From Bigelowiella natans CCMP2755 (taxonomy: Eukaryota > Cercozoa > Chlorarachniophyceae), in NCBI GenBank assembly GCA_000320545.1, contig ADNK01002555.1:29284-93283 (forward strand): a stretch of DNA of 64,000 nucleotides, given 5' to 3'. Under the pieces are notes generated by a model. It saw only the letters and a list, made by a program, of their open reading frames with translations, had not been told where the DNA came from and did not search any database. The position numbers were made by a program, and so were the translations under genes. Position 1 is the first letter of the stretch; each line of letters begins with the position of its first letter. Positions 1-12,294 of the stretch are shown here, in pieces.

Positions 1-23
1 ATAAGCAACAACAAAGCACGTAC

Positions 24-596
24 CAGCTGCTTTCGATTCTATATCTCTGGACGATGGTAATGACAGTGAAAACAAAGTCATTTCCGGGGCTATAATAGGA
101 GAAGAAGGAGGAGCACTGGTAGCAGTGCTGTTCTTGTTCTTCTTGCTACTTAACGCCATCTCCCCAACCAATGAATTAGGAGAAAGAGAAGAAGAGGAAG
201 ACGATAGGGAAACAACCTAATATGTGTGTGTATATGCTACTGTGTGTGTGTATGTATGTGTGTGTGTGTTTTCATGCCCATTGCACGCATCATATACGAG
301 GAGGAAGATTGTGATTCATCATGCCAGGTGCTACCACCTAGTAGTAGTAGTAGTAGTAGTAGCAGTAGTAGTAGTACCGGGTTGAGCATGATAACAAAAT
401 CTATTTTCCTAATTGTGCAAAGTCCTATGTAGGTTGGAAGTAGGGAGGGCGAGAAGTTGTCCTGCTCTAAATGTGCTACATAAGCTGGAAGAATAGACAG
501 CATCCTCTTCCTAATGACAACAACGATAGAGACGATATAGGATGGGGTTGATTATTATCAGGAAAAACCAACGATGTCTGTTGTCAGAATCTCTGA

Positions 597-635
<39 letters not shown>

Positions 636-3600
636 CGGCATAATAATAAGAATCAAAGATGTCTATCATCAGAACCTCTTCTCGTCATCATCAATAGATA
701 GTATATACGTCATCAATAGATAATATAAACAACATAATAATATATAATCTATCTATCCATTTTAAATTCCACCCACCCCCCACACATGCCGTACAATATT
801 GACCTGTTAGCCTTTGGTAGTGTTTGAAACACAATCGATAGATTCTCAGGTAAAAGTAGAAATGTCGTGCTCTCTGCTGCTGATCCACTCCCAACCTTGC
901 TCTGTGATGAATGATGATCATGATGATGATGATGATTATGATAATGATGATCATCATCATGAAAGGAAAATTACATGAAATAGTAGTAGTAGTAGTAGTA
1001 GTAGATATATGCAAGCTTTGCATCAATACCATCAAGGGATTGTATGATGTCATAAAACGACTAAATCAATGAAAACACCAGCTGGCAACATCACCTTGAG
1101 AATATTGATATATGATTCTTCTGAGATCCCTCTCAAATAGCGGATGTAACGAAAAACATCGGGACAATACCTGCCAAATAAACACATTATTATCCCTCAA
1201 TCAATCTCACAACGTGAGATATCTGTTAATAATAGGTTTTGCTAATATGTTTGTGTATGGGCATTATTACATGCATATAAGAACTAGTATCACTAGTATC
1301 ATTGTAATTGTACACTTGGTAAATATAATTCATAACTAAATCAGCAGCAACAAGTAACACGTACTACTTACTCTATGAGCTGTAGCGATTTTGCACCAAA
1401 CAGCACTCCCCCTAGCAAAATGCCTCCTCCTCCTCCTCCTCCTCCACCTCCTCCTCCTCCTTTTGAATGATCGCTACGAGTGTTAGTTCCTCCTGCCGTC
1501 GTCTCTTTCGAGTGAAATCTTAAAGCTGTTTTCTTCACATGTCTAGAATAAGGGGGAGAACAAAATCAGTTGTCGTTGTTGAAGTTGTTGTTGATGTTGT
1601 TGTGGTAGATTTCAGAGAAAAGAGGAGTGTGTTGCCACTACATAGATAATAGTAGTAGCTGTCATTCTTTCATCATAATCTTATCCCATGTGATTTAAAA
1701 AAGGATTGATAGTATATGTCCTTTATACTACATAGTAGGGGTGTTGTTTGCATCATATTTGTACTATGTATTACTGCTTCCCTCCTCGTCGTGTTTTTCC
1801 TCTTTCCCTCCCTCCCTCCCTCCCCGTAATCTTCTATCACAATTATTTCCCTCTCTCTATGTTGCTGACTGACTTATAACTCGATGGTGACAAAACCAAC
1901 AACGGCTGGTCTCCTGTATTTTCATTGTCTACTACTATATTTAATAGCAAACAAGGTAGGTATTGTTTAGTTCTTTGGTAATAATGATATGAATCGTGAC
2001 GATTAACACCTATCACTGTTATTACATATCACCAAACAGGTTCGGTATGTTAAGAATAATTCATTCAGCAGCCATTGTATATCTGTATCTACTATGCACC
2101 ATTGCTGCTGTTAGATGGTGGCTTTGCTATTTTTGACATGGGACTACTTGCCCCCCCCCTATTTCCTGCTGTCGTCATCCTCTTTGATTTAACTATTGTT
2201 TTATCAGCAGAAACGTTTCCAGCCTCAATATCTTTACGCTTATTCTGAACATATATCAGATGCAGAGTATAAGCTGATTAGCAGCGGCAAATCAATCAAT
2301 ATTAGCACAGAGTATATCTCATCATCATGAACATGTGAAACTACTATTATATAAAATTTAAACAAAAGCTATAAGAATATACAATATCAGAGCTCAATAT
2401 TGCTACTGTGCACCGCAAAGATAATAACTCTAATGAGAAATCATTCCTACCTGGTTGTTGTCATCCTTTAGCTGCTTATGATTGGCAAGATCCTTCTTCT
2501 TCTTACTCTGCTTAATATTCTTTTCTATTTCCACTTCTGATTGCCTTTGCATCTTGTCGCGGTTGGAGATTGCATTTTTTTCTTCTAGAGGCACGACTCC
2601 CGCTGAATAGAATAAGTACATAATTTATATAAACGAGACGATGTTTGTATGAAGTTGTAGATGCTTCGTGTTATGTATGCTAGTACACCTGTATTCTCAC
2701 AATCATCGGTTAGGAATATATTAACATAAACTCGGCTATGTGTTTCAGATACAATTTCAAATACATTGATGTTTAACAATGAGTTGGTTTGCCTTCAAAC
2801 AGTTGCAAAAAAAGTTAATGGCAGCTTTCTTTTGTGTTTAATATTAGTACTTATTGCTGGGGCTGATCTTCCTTCCTTTGATACTCTAGGGTACACCTGA
2901 AGAAGAACATAGTGATATAATACGATACTACTGATGGTGATGGTGGCGATGATGATGATGCGGATATACAACATGCATGTGTGTTTACGCGCTGCTGCTG
3001 CTGCTGTCTGTCAATCTACACAAACCTTTCTTTTAGCTTTGCTACTACCGACGAGGCTCTTAAGCAGTGCTATTATTCGATTAATCGAAATCAATCATTA
3101 ATGAGAAGTAGTAAAAAAAATCATGAAGACAGGTACACGATGATCTATGTTATTGGAATGAGAATTGAAGCGTCCTTGACAGAGTAAACAAAGGGAAATG
3201 GTCATAAGGATGGAACTATTTCGGTATCATATAGCAGCATTATCTGAACCCAGAACAATATTTGTATACCCTAGTATTAGCTTCGGAGAATGCAACAATT
3301 ATCAAAGGGAGGGGGTATTCGAATGCCGCTTTTCAACGAACATAATACCACTTCTAATGAAGTCCCATAAATCTTCCAACGTGTGTGTCGATCCCCCGCT
3401 AAGGTTGTTGCCCTTTAGCGTCCCTCCCTTCAGCAGAAGATTCTTTTCATACAAATGCAGCATATTGTTTCATCAGAGAAGTGAATATCTTGATAGCAAT
3501 GAAAGGAGCAGGACGACGGGGGGGGATACCATCTTCTGAGGGCCTCGATTTTCCTATGTAGTATTTGTTTTTGCAATTGTTGCAGTGATTATCATCGTTT

Positions 3601-3966
3601 AAGGTACATATTTTTAGATGTTTTGTGGTTATTATTGCCTACATTTTTTCCAATCATAATTAGGATAACAATATCCATAACGACGGAATCTAGAAAATTA
3701 CATATAAATAGATGTATACTGCACAAATATACTTCTTAAATAGCAACTAGTAAGTATGTGAACTCATACAACAGCAACAACAATAGCTACCTTCACAACA
3801 TAAATTCCTTTCAATTTGTAAAAGCGACAACAAAATATTTTTACATTATAATACTTCGGCCACTAATCTAAAGTTTTCAAACCTTTTGAATCGCTCCCCC
3901 ACCCACCTCAATCGGGGGTGTGGACCTCTCTACTTCTTCCACCATAGCCAAAGTACGAACGGGCAC
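24..3966 (-). CDS. Divergent phosphatidylinositol-phosphate kinase (PIPK family), 3' end off the left edge
   Basis: PIPK enzymes phosphorylate phosphatidylinositol phosphates at membranes. Five exons join in phase on the minus strand: 1542-1372, 1170-1095, 901-804, 510-378 and 216-24. They give the start of the kinase fold: YCPDVFRYIRYLRGISEESY matches the family's 'DYxPxVFRxLRexFGIxxxDY' region, and SILPAYVAHLEQDN then SLLPTYIGL match 'LPxYYxHxxxNPxSLLPxxYGL'. Upstream exons at 2602-2451 (Lys/Glu-rich), 2896-2851 and 3069-3026 join in phase with one another. 3966-3883 also looks like an exon and may belong. An exon between 2451 and 1542 must be missing, because those phases disagree. The first exon is not located. 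The residue aligned with the family's ATP-binding Lys reads Gln (IVFQTLPK). Exon 216-24 is a Ser-rich insert. A poly-Gly run encoded by a GGA repeat lies just before the kinase domain. The rest of the domain lies outside the window. Confidence 0.7.
342..1010. repeat. Intronic microsatellites of the PIPK gene
   Basis: Several simple repeats lie in introns of the kinase gene: TAG units at about 342-375, TA at 605-630, GAT/ATC at about 909-959 and TAG at about 978-1003. The TAG run starts exactly at a splice donor (exon end at 378), so repeat growth there could move the exon edge. Confidence 0.85.
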
Positions 3967-4078
3967 CTGTTCTTTGCTGACGAAATGTATCTTCGTTTGG
4001 TGTTTTCTTTTTTGGTGAGTATTGAAACATATATCAATAGATAGATATATGTATATTTTACATGCACGCATACACATT

Positions 4079-4117
<39 letters not shown>

Positions 4118-4569
4118 TGTATCCATATTGTCCTAACTAGCTCGTTTATTCTACAACCTGCATTTCCGCTAACAGGTCACATATTGGTTGTTTTTTGCTT
4201 TTTAGATATTTTTCGGCAATCTTGCAGTATATTATGTTCAAGCGGGGTCATTTTCCCATCCTGCATTCGTGAATAGAGAACAACAAACAGGTAAAACTTT
4301 ATTTACAACAAGTGTAAGAATAGTGGCTGATTATTTTTCAAAGATTTTCCGTGTATTCTTTCTACGAATCGTAGAGTATCATAAAAATTTATCTATAGAC
4401 AAATTTACATGTGATTCTATACAGTCATATGCACAAAATATACGTCTGTTGAAACTGCTACTACTTCATATTCTATACAGAAATTTTAATAATCTCTGAT
4501 TAGATAACACATTCAACAACATATACTACAACGTGTTGTTATATTTTCAAAAACATCATGAAATATTAG

Positions 4570-4858
4570 GCATCATCGCAGCTCCATCGCCCAACGAGAA
4601 GAACAAGATAAAGCAGATCATGATTTCAGGGCAGCAGCAGCAGCTTCCTGGACCATATTACTCACAGCAGGAAGATGTATTGTCAGAGAAGAAGAACAAA
4701 GAATTCTCTCAGGGATACAGCAGTAGACATATTCCTCTCAAACAGGTACTGTGGTGTATTATGTTTGATCTCTAATTAAATTGAGAACTTGAAACAGAAA
4801 CTCCAGAATGCCGTGTATTCTGTAGATTACAGTTCATAAAATATTGTTAATTCTCTCT

Positions 4859-4898
<40 letters not shown>

Positions 4899-5515
4899 CG
4901 TGTGTGTCTGTTGGTGTGTGTGTGTGTGTGTATGTATGATTAGAATCACAGCCACCATTCAAAGGAGAAATCGGTTACTACTACTACAGGTGCGTGTGTT
5001 TCTATGTATCACTACTAATATTTTATACTATTTATAATTACAACATCACTAGTATTAGATCATACTGGTTCTTATATCGTGCAAATATTTAGAACTCTGG
5101 CTTCGCTGTTATTATTATTGTGAATAGGAGGAAACGCTGCTACTTTATCAAATATTTCTTTTCCACTAAGAATTGACGAGGTAATATCCATGCGGAAATA
5201 TATAGGACCAATACTAGTAATATTACGAGTGTGAATAAATTATAAATTGTAAATTATTGCGTATTTGAATGCCAATTTGCTATTTTATAGAAATTATTCC
5301 ATCATGGCGTAATACTTGTGGTAATAAAAAACAGTTGCAGCAGTAGTATTTAACTATTCTTCTTCACTTGTTGTTTTAGCTTCGAGTTCCCACCTTTCTC
5401 TTTATTCTCATCATTTTAGGTAGCATTTACCTGCAAGATAATAGCATATGTTGTAATACTGTTTATTCAATTGATCGCCTGTGATTTTCCATGTCTTCTG
5501 TTGTATTATTCTTGA
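4570..5515 (+). CDS. Hypothetical protein with a C-terminal membrane helix (partial model)
   Basis: I do not recognise this protein. Four exons join in phase with GT-AG borders: 4570-4745, 4944-4989, 5128-5180 and 5420-5515 (stop TGA). The first is Gln- and Lys-rich and hydrophilic, with a QQQQ stretch and a PYYSQQEDV segment. The second is His/Ser/Thr-rich. The third reads GNAATLSNISFPLRIDE. The last is one hydrophobic helix, KIIAYVVILFIQLIACDF, followed by only eight residues, so the protein may be tail-anchored. The first coding exon is not found; a short exon near 4274-4287 is possible. The gene starts near and runs away from the 5' side of the PIPK gene, so the two may share a promoter region around 4.0-4.5 kb. 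Intron 1 holds CT and GT repeats (4860-4932). Confidence 0.45.
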
Positions 5516-6419
5516 ATGTCGCTCATTATTAACGGACCACATATAAAATTATGCGTGCAACAAACACAGGAAGCCTCATATTTGGCATGACCTGCGCACA
5601 GTAAGAGGCTAATTAATAGAATTGCTAGATTACAAATGCAAGAATTACATGTCAGTACCGATAATACATAGCTGGTTCATAAGATATGCAAAAAAAAACA
5701 AAATAATTTGAAGTAAGAAGCTGGTATCGAAGATATATTCGAAACAAAACAAATTCTACCGTAAATACCTATGCATGTTGCGAATGTATTGTGTATGTGA
5801 AAAGAATAATATACACTCCTTCTATGGTAGTAGATGCGGACTTAAATTGATCCAGCCTCTGTGCAGAAAGTTATATGGCCCGAGCAGTTTAAAGGCACAG
5901 CAGGGCTCTAAATGACTTCAGAATTCCAAAGAATATGAAGATATAATACTGTGATGGGAACATTCGTCGTCCAGTAAATGCTTTGTCTAGTTAATTTTAT
6001 GAATTCTTTCATGAAGCTCTGACTAAATATTTTTCATTGATCTCGGAGTGAAAGAGTGCAAAAAGGATTTCATGAGGCAAGGGTACAGCATCACAACAAC
6101 ACAGGCATTACAGCACTTCTTAGATACTAGCTCATATACCCGTGTAAACATATTACATGCATGAAATCATTTAGTTGCAAGCCTCTTACTACGGCTATTT
6201 CCATCATCGAGTCATAACAAAACTCAGATGGAACTGCACATAAATACGGGTATTTTTGCCTTTTTGGTGAATTCGTGTATGTTCTCCATTCGTGCGCAAT
6301 GGATGCATGCATGTGAGTGGTGGATTGAATTGAGAAGTGCGAATAGGCAAACATGAACGCTGTGTCAGCTGCTAACGCTAATGAGAACGGGCGCAAAACC
6401 AAAATCTACGGCGCGATTA
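5516..6419. other. AT-rich intergenic DNA
   Basis: No reading frame, splice chain or repeat that I can support. It is ordinary AT-rich sequence between the stop codon of the small membrane protein and the first TA-poor island. Confidence 0.5.
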
Positions 6420-8050
6420 CAAGCATAGCGTTTTAGCTGCACAGGATTAGTAGGCGCGGCCATTCGAAACTCTTCACACAAAACCTAAGAATGGCAGCTG
6501 TGATCAATCAAGCAGTGCGTGCAGCATGACGGCATGCTACTAGTACACCATCACGTGCGAGATGAATGTTTTACAATTGTTTTTGCAAGGTTCCCAATGT
6601 GCAAATCATTGAAAGATCAACAGCTAGCTGCTTGCAAAAGATTCTCTGAGCACCCACAAAAATGTGCAAGAAATGAAGCTGCACAATGGTGACAAATGGC
6701 ACATGCACAATGCAAACAATTTGTTGACTTTGCATGCTGCACTTTGCAGTCGCATGAATGGACACCTGTTTCAATGTGTGGATTTGAACAGAGCATGTGT
6801 TCTCATCAGGTACATGTGGTGTGCATGGGTACATGTGTTCCTTGCGCGTACACGCACGTGGACATGTGTGTCCCCACAATGATTGATGATTTGACAATTT
6901 GCAGCTAGCGATGTGCAAATGATTGAATCGATCTACACACATGCACCCTCTCGCACAGCGACGTTCGGCATTCGCATCAATCTAGCAATGATTGATCAGT
7001 CATTCGCTTGAACATCATGGTGCTTTTAGCTTCACAACAATGCAGCGCGCACAGCTGCCAAAGAGACGTTTGTTCCACCTCTGGCAAATTGATCTGCCAT
7101 GTCGCAACGCAAACCTTTTAGCGTTGCTGAGTCATTTTGTCATGTCCACTGCATGAGCTGCAGCGTCGCATGTGACAACTCAACGTGATGCATCTGAATT
7201 CATGTTTGTTCAGTGACTACCTCACGTGCTTCAAAGCCAGAATGGCACCAGGTCAGCAGGGCACGCTAGTGGACTGGGGTTCCATTGAGCAGACTGCTGT
7301 GACTTGAAGCACATGTGAGACTGGCTAGCTGGGCACATCTAGACATGCTAGCATGGCCAAAAAATCCGGCTGCGACTCAAGAGCCAAATTCTTAGCCAAG
7401 GCATTGAACGAGGTGAAGGTGATGTCGTCATGACATCATTGAATTGACGCTGTAAAATCGCGGCGCTGCGTTTGCTGGATTGAGCATTGTGAACTTGCAC
7501 AAGCATTCTTGCTCTCACAAAGACGACTTTCCAAATTCCAGACAATGCTTTGCATGCTTGCAGACAAACAAACTTGGCATCAACAATGTCATGTGCATGC
7601 AGACTTTGACTCGATTCCACGTGATTGTGCAATTGTGCAGCTAGATGACTTCTTCCGGACGGAAAGCCGTTGTGGCACGCACGTTTCAAACACAATGTAG
7701 TTCATCAAGTGCCAATGACGGCAGGTCTTTGCATTACGCCAAAATCAGTGACCTCGATGACAAAAATGCATTTGCATTGAGCAGACACAGAGTGCAAACT
7801 GCAAACATTGCCTGCACTAGTGCATGCTTCGGCGGCTAATCCTGCACTCAACAACAAAGTCATCAAGCGATTGGATGAGACGATGACGTGCATGATGCAC
7901 TCAGACTTGTGAATTGCAAATTATTTCAGCTGCATGATCAACATCATCAGATCCAACACGAATGCAGATCATTGTGTACAATGTTAGAATTTTCCGTCAT
8001 GCATGCATTTCTCACTATGCAAATTGAACATGAGTTTCAGTCCTTGTAGA
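6420..8050. other. Island 1: TA-depleted, TGCA/CATG-rich intergenic DNA
   Basis: The sequence changes character here: rich in CA/TG steps and in the words TGCA, CATG and GCTAGC, and poor in TA. By hand count, 6601-7800 has 19 TA steps in 1,200 bases, 8 of them in CTAG and 3 in GTAC. Reading frames are long on both strands because TAA and TAG are rare, but none resembles a known protein and all are biased to Cys and His. It lies between the 3' ends of two convergent genes. Borders are approximate. Confidence 0.7.
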
Positions 8051-8423
8051 ATTATATCATCTAACACGATTAAGTAAACTTGCTATACTGGGGGTCATAT
8101 AATTTCCCAGGAAGTTGTAATCATCTTTCAAAAAATCAATCATTTTCTTCAAATCTTCCTTCGCTACCTATAGTATTAATGCCAAACATTAAAGCAGTTG
8201 CAATGATATATTGTCAACCACTTGGGCCCCTTCACTTTACATTCAATTTTACATCATAGCGAAGAAGTCTACACTTGAATTGTCATAGAATTAATGTTTT
8301 ATATAGTGGGATGTGACTTACATGTTTACTTAGGAAGTCCTGTGCATCGGTAGGGTGTGAAATCATGGCTTGACGAGGATCCAGAATGCTCCCCCTGCAG
8401 CATTGCTTCGCATGAAACTCCCT

Positions 8424-9150
8424 TTAATTTTGAAAAAACATTTTTCTCCCCGAATACATTTCAAATCCATGAGATGCTGCAGCTCCAAGATCTAAATAGC
8501 GGATGAAAGGTGCGTACCACTTCCCTATCTCCTCTACCTGCAATGGAGACATCAACAATCCAAACAATCAATATAAAGACTAAAGACATGGAAAGTAAAC
8601 TTTAAGCAACACAGTAAAGCTCGAATCTCGCCGACGTAGCACAAATAGTCATATCTTTTTCAGAACTTTACCAGAAATGGAAAATTATACTGTATATAAT
8701 ATTATTTTCTTCACACTAACATGACTCCTTGGGATTGAGCTCATTAGGTACTCTGAATCAGCTTTTTAATTACTTAGGGTATTTTGATACAATTCTCTAC
8801 TAACCTTTAACTGGTAGTCGAACGTCATCGATCGCTCACCTCTTTTCGACTTTGCTTCTCGAAAGCAGTGTTGCCTTTGTGGCAAAAAGTGACAGGGCAT
8901 GTGCCGGAAAACCTGCCCTTCCGTTAAATTAAAATCCCCTCCGTCACATTGCTCGATGTAATATCCCTTTTCGTACTTTGCTATTAGCTGAGTGAGAAAG
9001 CTTCCTATACTCACGGGGGGATGTTTTTCTTCTTCCCAACGTAATCCTAGTTGTAAGCGTATTTCAACGAAGGAGGACAAATCAACATCTACGAACAGAA
9101 ACACACACAAATATATCCCCCCCCCTTTCCCCCCCCCCCCCCCCCCCTTC

Positions 9151-9186
<36 letters not shown>

Positions 9187-10924
9187 AGTCTTATATTCTT
9201 AAACTCTGTTGATTGTACCACACACCGGCAAATTTCCTCATCATATGAGAGCAGGACTTAGTGTTTATTGATTCGGATGAAGCTCCTGTGGATATATGAA
9301 GATATTTTCTTGCAATGGGATCGCAAGCACGTCCGATTTTGTCCAAGTATGCGGATACGAATCGCTCGATAGGATCCCTAGTGAATACTACACGAGGAAC
9401 ATTTGGGTTGTTCAAAGCCTAATTTGCATGACATTAGTGGGTATGTTTATTACTCATAGGTGAGAGAGAGAGCGAGAGCGAGAGAGTGTATCTATATATG
9501 TGTGAGTACACAATGTGGCAAATGTATGAATGTGTGTATCTAAAACTAGGGTGTAACTAGTACACATGGCTATCGCACCTTTTTCCATAATATAAGCTCT
9601 ACCACAAACACTTTTCATTTATCATTTTATTTGTATAAAAATGACTCCCAATCCTTCACGCTCACACATAAAAGTAGCATATGTGTGTGTCGAAAGAGGC
9701 TATGCTCGAGCACACATAGAGATGGAATGGAGCACTGTAATGGTCATTTTATGTAAAAGTAAATAACATCGAAATTTGTCCTTGTGCCTTACTTCAAGAG
9801 CACTTCCCTTAAAAGGGGAAGGATTATCGTGCCTAAAGTAATTTGTTGATAAAAAGAGTAGTAGCTAAGAGGTATTAGCGGCAAGATTCTAGATGTCTAG
9901 ATGGTACCGGTGTTTATAAGTAAATGTTCAGACTAATTTGATCATGTTTGGAAGACGTACGTGATTGCGTCATACGATTCTAATTCACTTTTTAAATCTT
10001 TTATTAACGATGAAAAATAGAAGTTCAAAATCTCGCAGTACCAGTAATGATGAGATTGAGCCGATGGCTCTAACCCTGCAGCGTAATTACTAAAAAGCGT
10101 TTTCCAAGCAGTGCTACCCGTCTTTTCCTGATCGAGATTGACAATGACATCTCTGTGAACGTGTATTAACGCACATTGGTACAGCACATGACACATACAT
10201 TATTTAGTATTTAGACGTAGATTTTGTTTCACTTCATATGACGCATACATTATTTAGTACTTAGACGTAGATTTTGTTTCAATTCCTGCATCTTTATCTG
10301 TTAAGGATTTCGTTACATTTACCGAAATACACATAAACATCTTGGCTCCATGCTTCGATTCCCACAAAAACACATTTCCATCTTGTATGTACGGAAAGTT
10401 AAAGTGTTGAACGTCCTACACAGTGATTAAAAATTGAGATTGGGAATTGTAACATATCTTGAAGCACACATTTGTACTCTCATAATCACATGTCTTGATA
10501 CTGATAATTGTACTCTTACAATAACATGTGATGCACATACCGACATGCTAAATTTTAAAAGCACGTATCAAAAGTTTTTGTACATGATGCACAATTTTGT
10601 AACCTTCGATGAGAAGGGTCGTTCTTCAGTAGGATGACGATCATAGCGTTGTACGTTTGGATTGAAATTACTGACATCTTTAACAAATACACCCCCGTTA
10701 GGAATTATCGTGCTTTGCCCAATCTTGTTCCGTGACGCTTCAACTGATGAAAGGGGTTGTAGAAAGAAGAATATTAATCAGCCTTTTGATTATCTACACT
10801 TTATTTCCAAATTAAATGAAGACCATCCGTGCCCACCTTTGATGATGTTTTCTAGGAACAAAAGAGCAAAAGAGGTTATACGAGCTGTTCGCTTTCTTGT
10901 GATACTCATGACTGAAGTCTCCAT
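8424..10924 (-). CDS. Golgi-type sulfotransferase, type II membrane protein
   Basis: It probably transfers sulfate from PAPS to a sugar or other acceptor in the Golgi lumen. Seven exons join with all phases agreeing: 10924-10837, 10743-10604, 10415-10331, 10150-9957, 9418-9226, 9088-8840 and 8533-8424, giving 352 residues. The first exon has a short basic start (TRKRTAR) followed by a hydrophobic stretch, a weak signal-anchor. EKTGSTAW is the 5'-phosphosulfate loop and FTRDPIERFVSAYLDK is the 3'-phosphate loop of the carbohydrate sulfotransferase family. The length is normal for that family. The substrate cannot be read from the sequence. Two exon junctions needed non-obvious donors (10331 and 9957); these were chosen because they keep the frame and the family alignment. 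The start codon lies 240 bases from that of the divergent porin. Confidence 0.85.
9117..9188. repeat. Compound C / CA / GA repeat in a sulfotransferase intron
   Basis: A poly-C tract with a few T is followed by (CA)n and then (GA)n, all inside the 9089-9225 intron. On the transcribed strand this reads as a long CT-rich tract, then GT, then G-rich, just upstream of the exon at 9088. Confidence 0.9.
10187..10285. repeat. Two-copy 50-base tandem duplication
   Basis: Two near-identical 50-base units, containing TATTTAGTA...TTAGACGTAGATTTTG, lie head to tail in the intron between sulfotransferase exons 3 and 4. Confidence 0.85.
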
Positions 10925-11164
10925 TGTAGCAAAGGGAGAGGAGTTTGGGATCTGTGTTCTCTAAAAAAAGATGAATTTCGTCACACTGCTCAGAACTGAT
11001 AATGACCAAATGTATTGATCAACAGTGTGTGTCCGCAGTTATCCATTCTCTTTCTTGATGTGCTACAAAATAAATAATACAACACCAAAATCCAACGCAT
11101 TTCTATACTGCGACAATCCATTTACGTCAGGAAGATATTTCAACTGTGAGTTTTGCACTTCACA
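10925..11164. promoter_or_regulatory. Short divergent (bidirectional) promoter region
   Basis: Only 240 bases separate the start codons of the sulfotransferase (minus) and the VDAC-like porin (plus), so both promoters and both 5' leaders must lie here, unless unseen 5' exons exist. I see no clear TATA box. The sequence is AT-rich and lacks the TA-poor signature of the islands. Confidence 0.6.
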
Positions 11165-12294
11165 ATGCCAATCCCCCCATTCTATGGAAGCATTGGCAAG
11201 GACGTAAAAGGTCATAGCAACACGTTAGTTGCATTGGTGACTGATCGTAAGCATGTCGCATCTTGTGTAGGACTTTGTTCGAGAAGAATCAATGACGAAA
11301 AAGGTCACAGTAGATTGCAACAAGCTGTTTTCACTACACACGCGTATTTAGAGCTAAATGGTTTTCATGGGATTTTTCTCATTCCATTCAGATCCAGCAA
11401 AACTTTTTGGTGCGAAAGTTTTGAAGTTTTCAACCTCTAACGGAAAGGGTGCCAGCATCCAATCGTACACAGAATTGAGAGATAAAAGTGTAGTGTCGTA
11501 CCTCAAGACTAAATGTACATCAAAGAAAATTGATTCTACTTTTTCACTCACGGTAAATACAAAGTCTGAGGTTGAAATAGCTGCTTCTTCGAAAAAACTT
11601 TACGATGGGTTGAAGGCGACTCTGACTGGAAAACTGAATACCAGATGTAGTATTTTAGACTTTCAATACAAAAGTAAAATTTATGAAGATTACGGTTTTT
11701 CGGGCCAATCCAAATTTAAATATGAGCCGCATAAGAACACAATAAAAACTCAAATTAGTGGATGTATTGGGGACAAGCGTGGAATTAGCATTGGGGCGAT
11801 GATTCCACTGGCCATGAATACCAATACCATGACACTTGCAGAGGACACATTGCAGCTTGACAATCTGTCTCTTGGTGTTGAACTGAAGCTCAAAGATGCT
11901 ACCTATCATCTGCTGACGTAAATAAATTTTCCTTTCGAAATGTGTGAATCAATCTCAATCTGCGCTAAATTACAAATGCAACCGAAAGCCTAAATCGGAG
12001 ATGGAGATCGGGCTTGTGAAAATGTCTTCTAACTTTGCAGTGGGAGGCAAAGTTCGCATTCCAGCTACCGAATGTGAGAAAATAAAGAGCATTCAACTCG
12101 CACTTAAACAAAAGCTAAATGATGCTACAACCATTCATGGAACCGTTGACAGCACTGGATGTATCAAAGGAACCATTTCCAAGTCCTTTGATGCTCAAAA
12201 TGCGACTGCATCTCTGACGTTCGGTGTCAATGTGACTCAAGGCTTGAAGCTAATGCAGCCAGTCGGAATGATGATTGATTTAGGTGATGTGTAG
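11165..12294 (+). CDS. VDAC-like mitochondrial outer-membrane porin, possibly degenerate
   Basis: VDAC is a 19-strand beta barrel that passes metabolites across the mitochondrial outer membrane. Exon 1 (11165-11210) gives MPIPPFYGSIGKDVK, the typical N-terminal helix start, and joins in phase to exon 2 (11392 onward: DPAKLFGAKVLKF). Alternating strands follow. Frame 1 of exon 2 ends at a TAA at 11919-11921, and homology resumes in another frame from about 11946 (NQSQSALNYKCNRK, then SEMEIGLVKM). No GT-AG pair joins these without loss: the canonical choice (intron 11877-11988) deletes two conserved strands, while keeping them needs a 28-base non-canonical intron or a frameshift. The protein ends at GLKLMQPVGMMIDLGDV, lacking the last strand (usual ending like GHKxGLxLxF). 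The stop is the first base triplet before island 2. It could be a pseudogene or a divergent porin. Confidence 0.7.

Noticed and set aside
24-220. Plus-strand C-terminal exon with a membrane helix and acidic tail
   Set aside because: The opposite strand chains in phase with PIPK exons and has a strong donor, so the plus reading is probably a mirror of low-complexity sequence.
3198-3539. 113-codon plus-strand frame
   Set aside because: It lies within the minus-strand PIPK gene region, has no family resemblance and no supporting splice partners.
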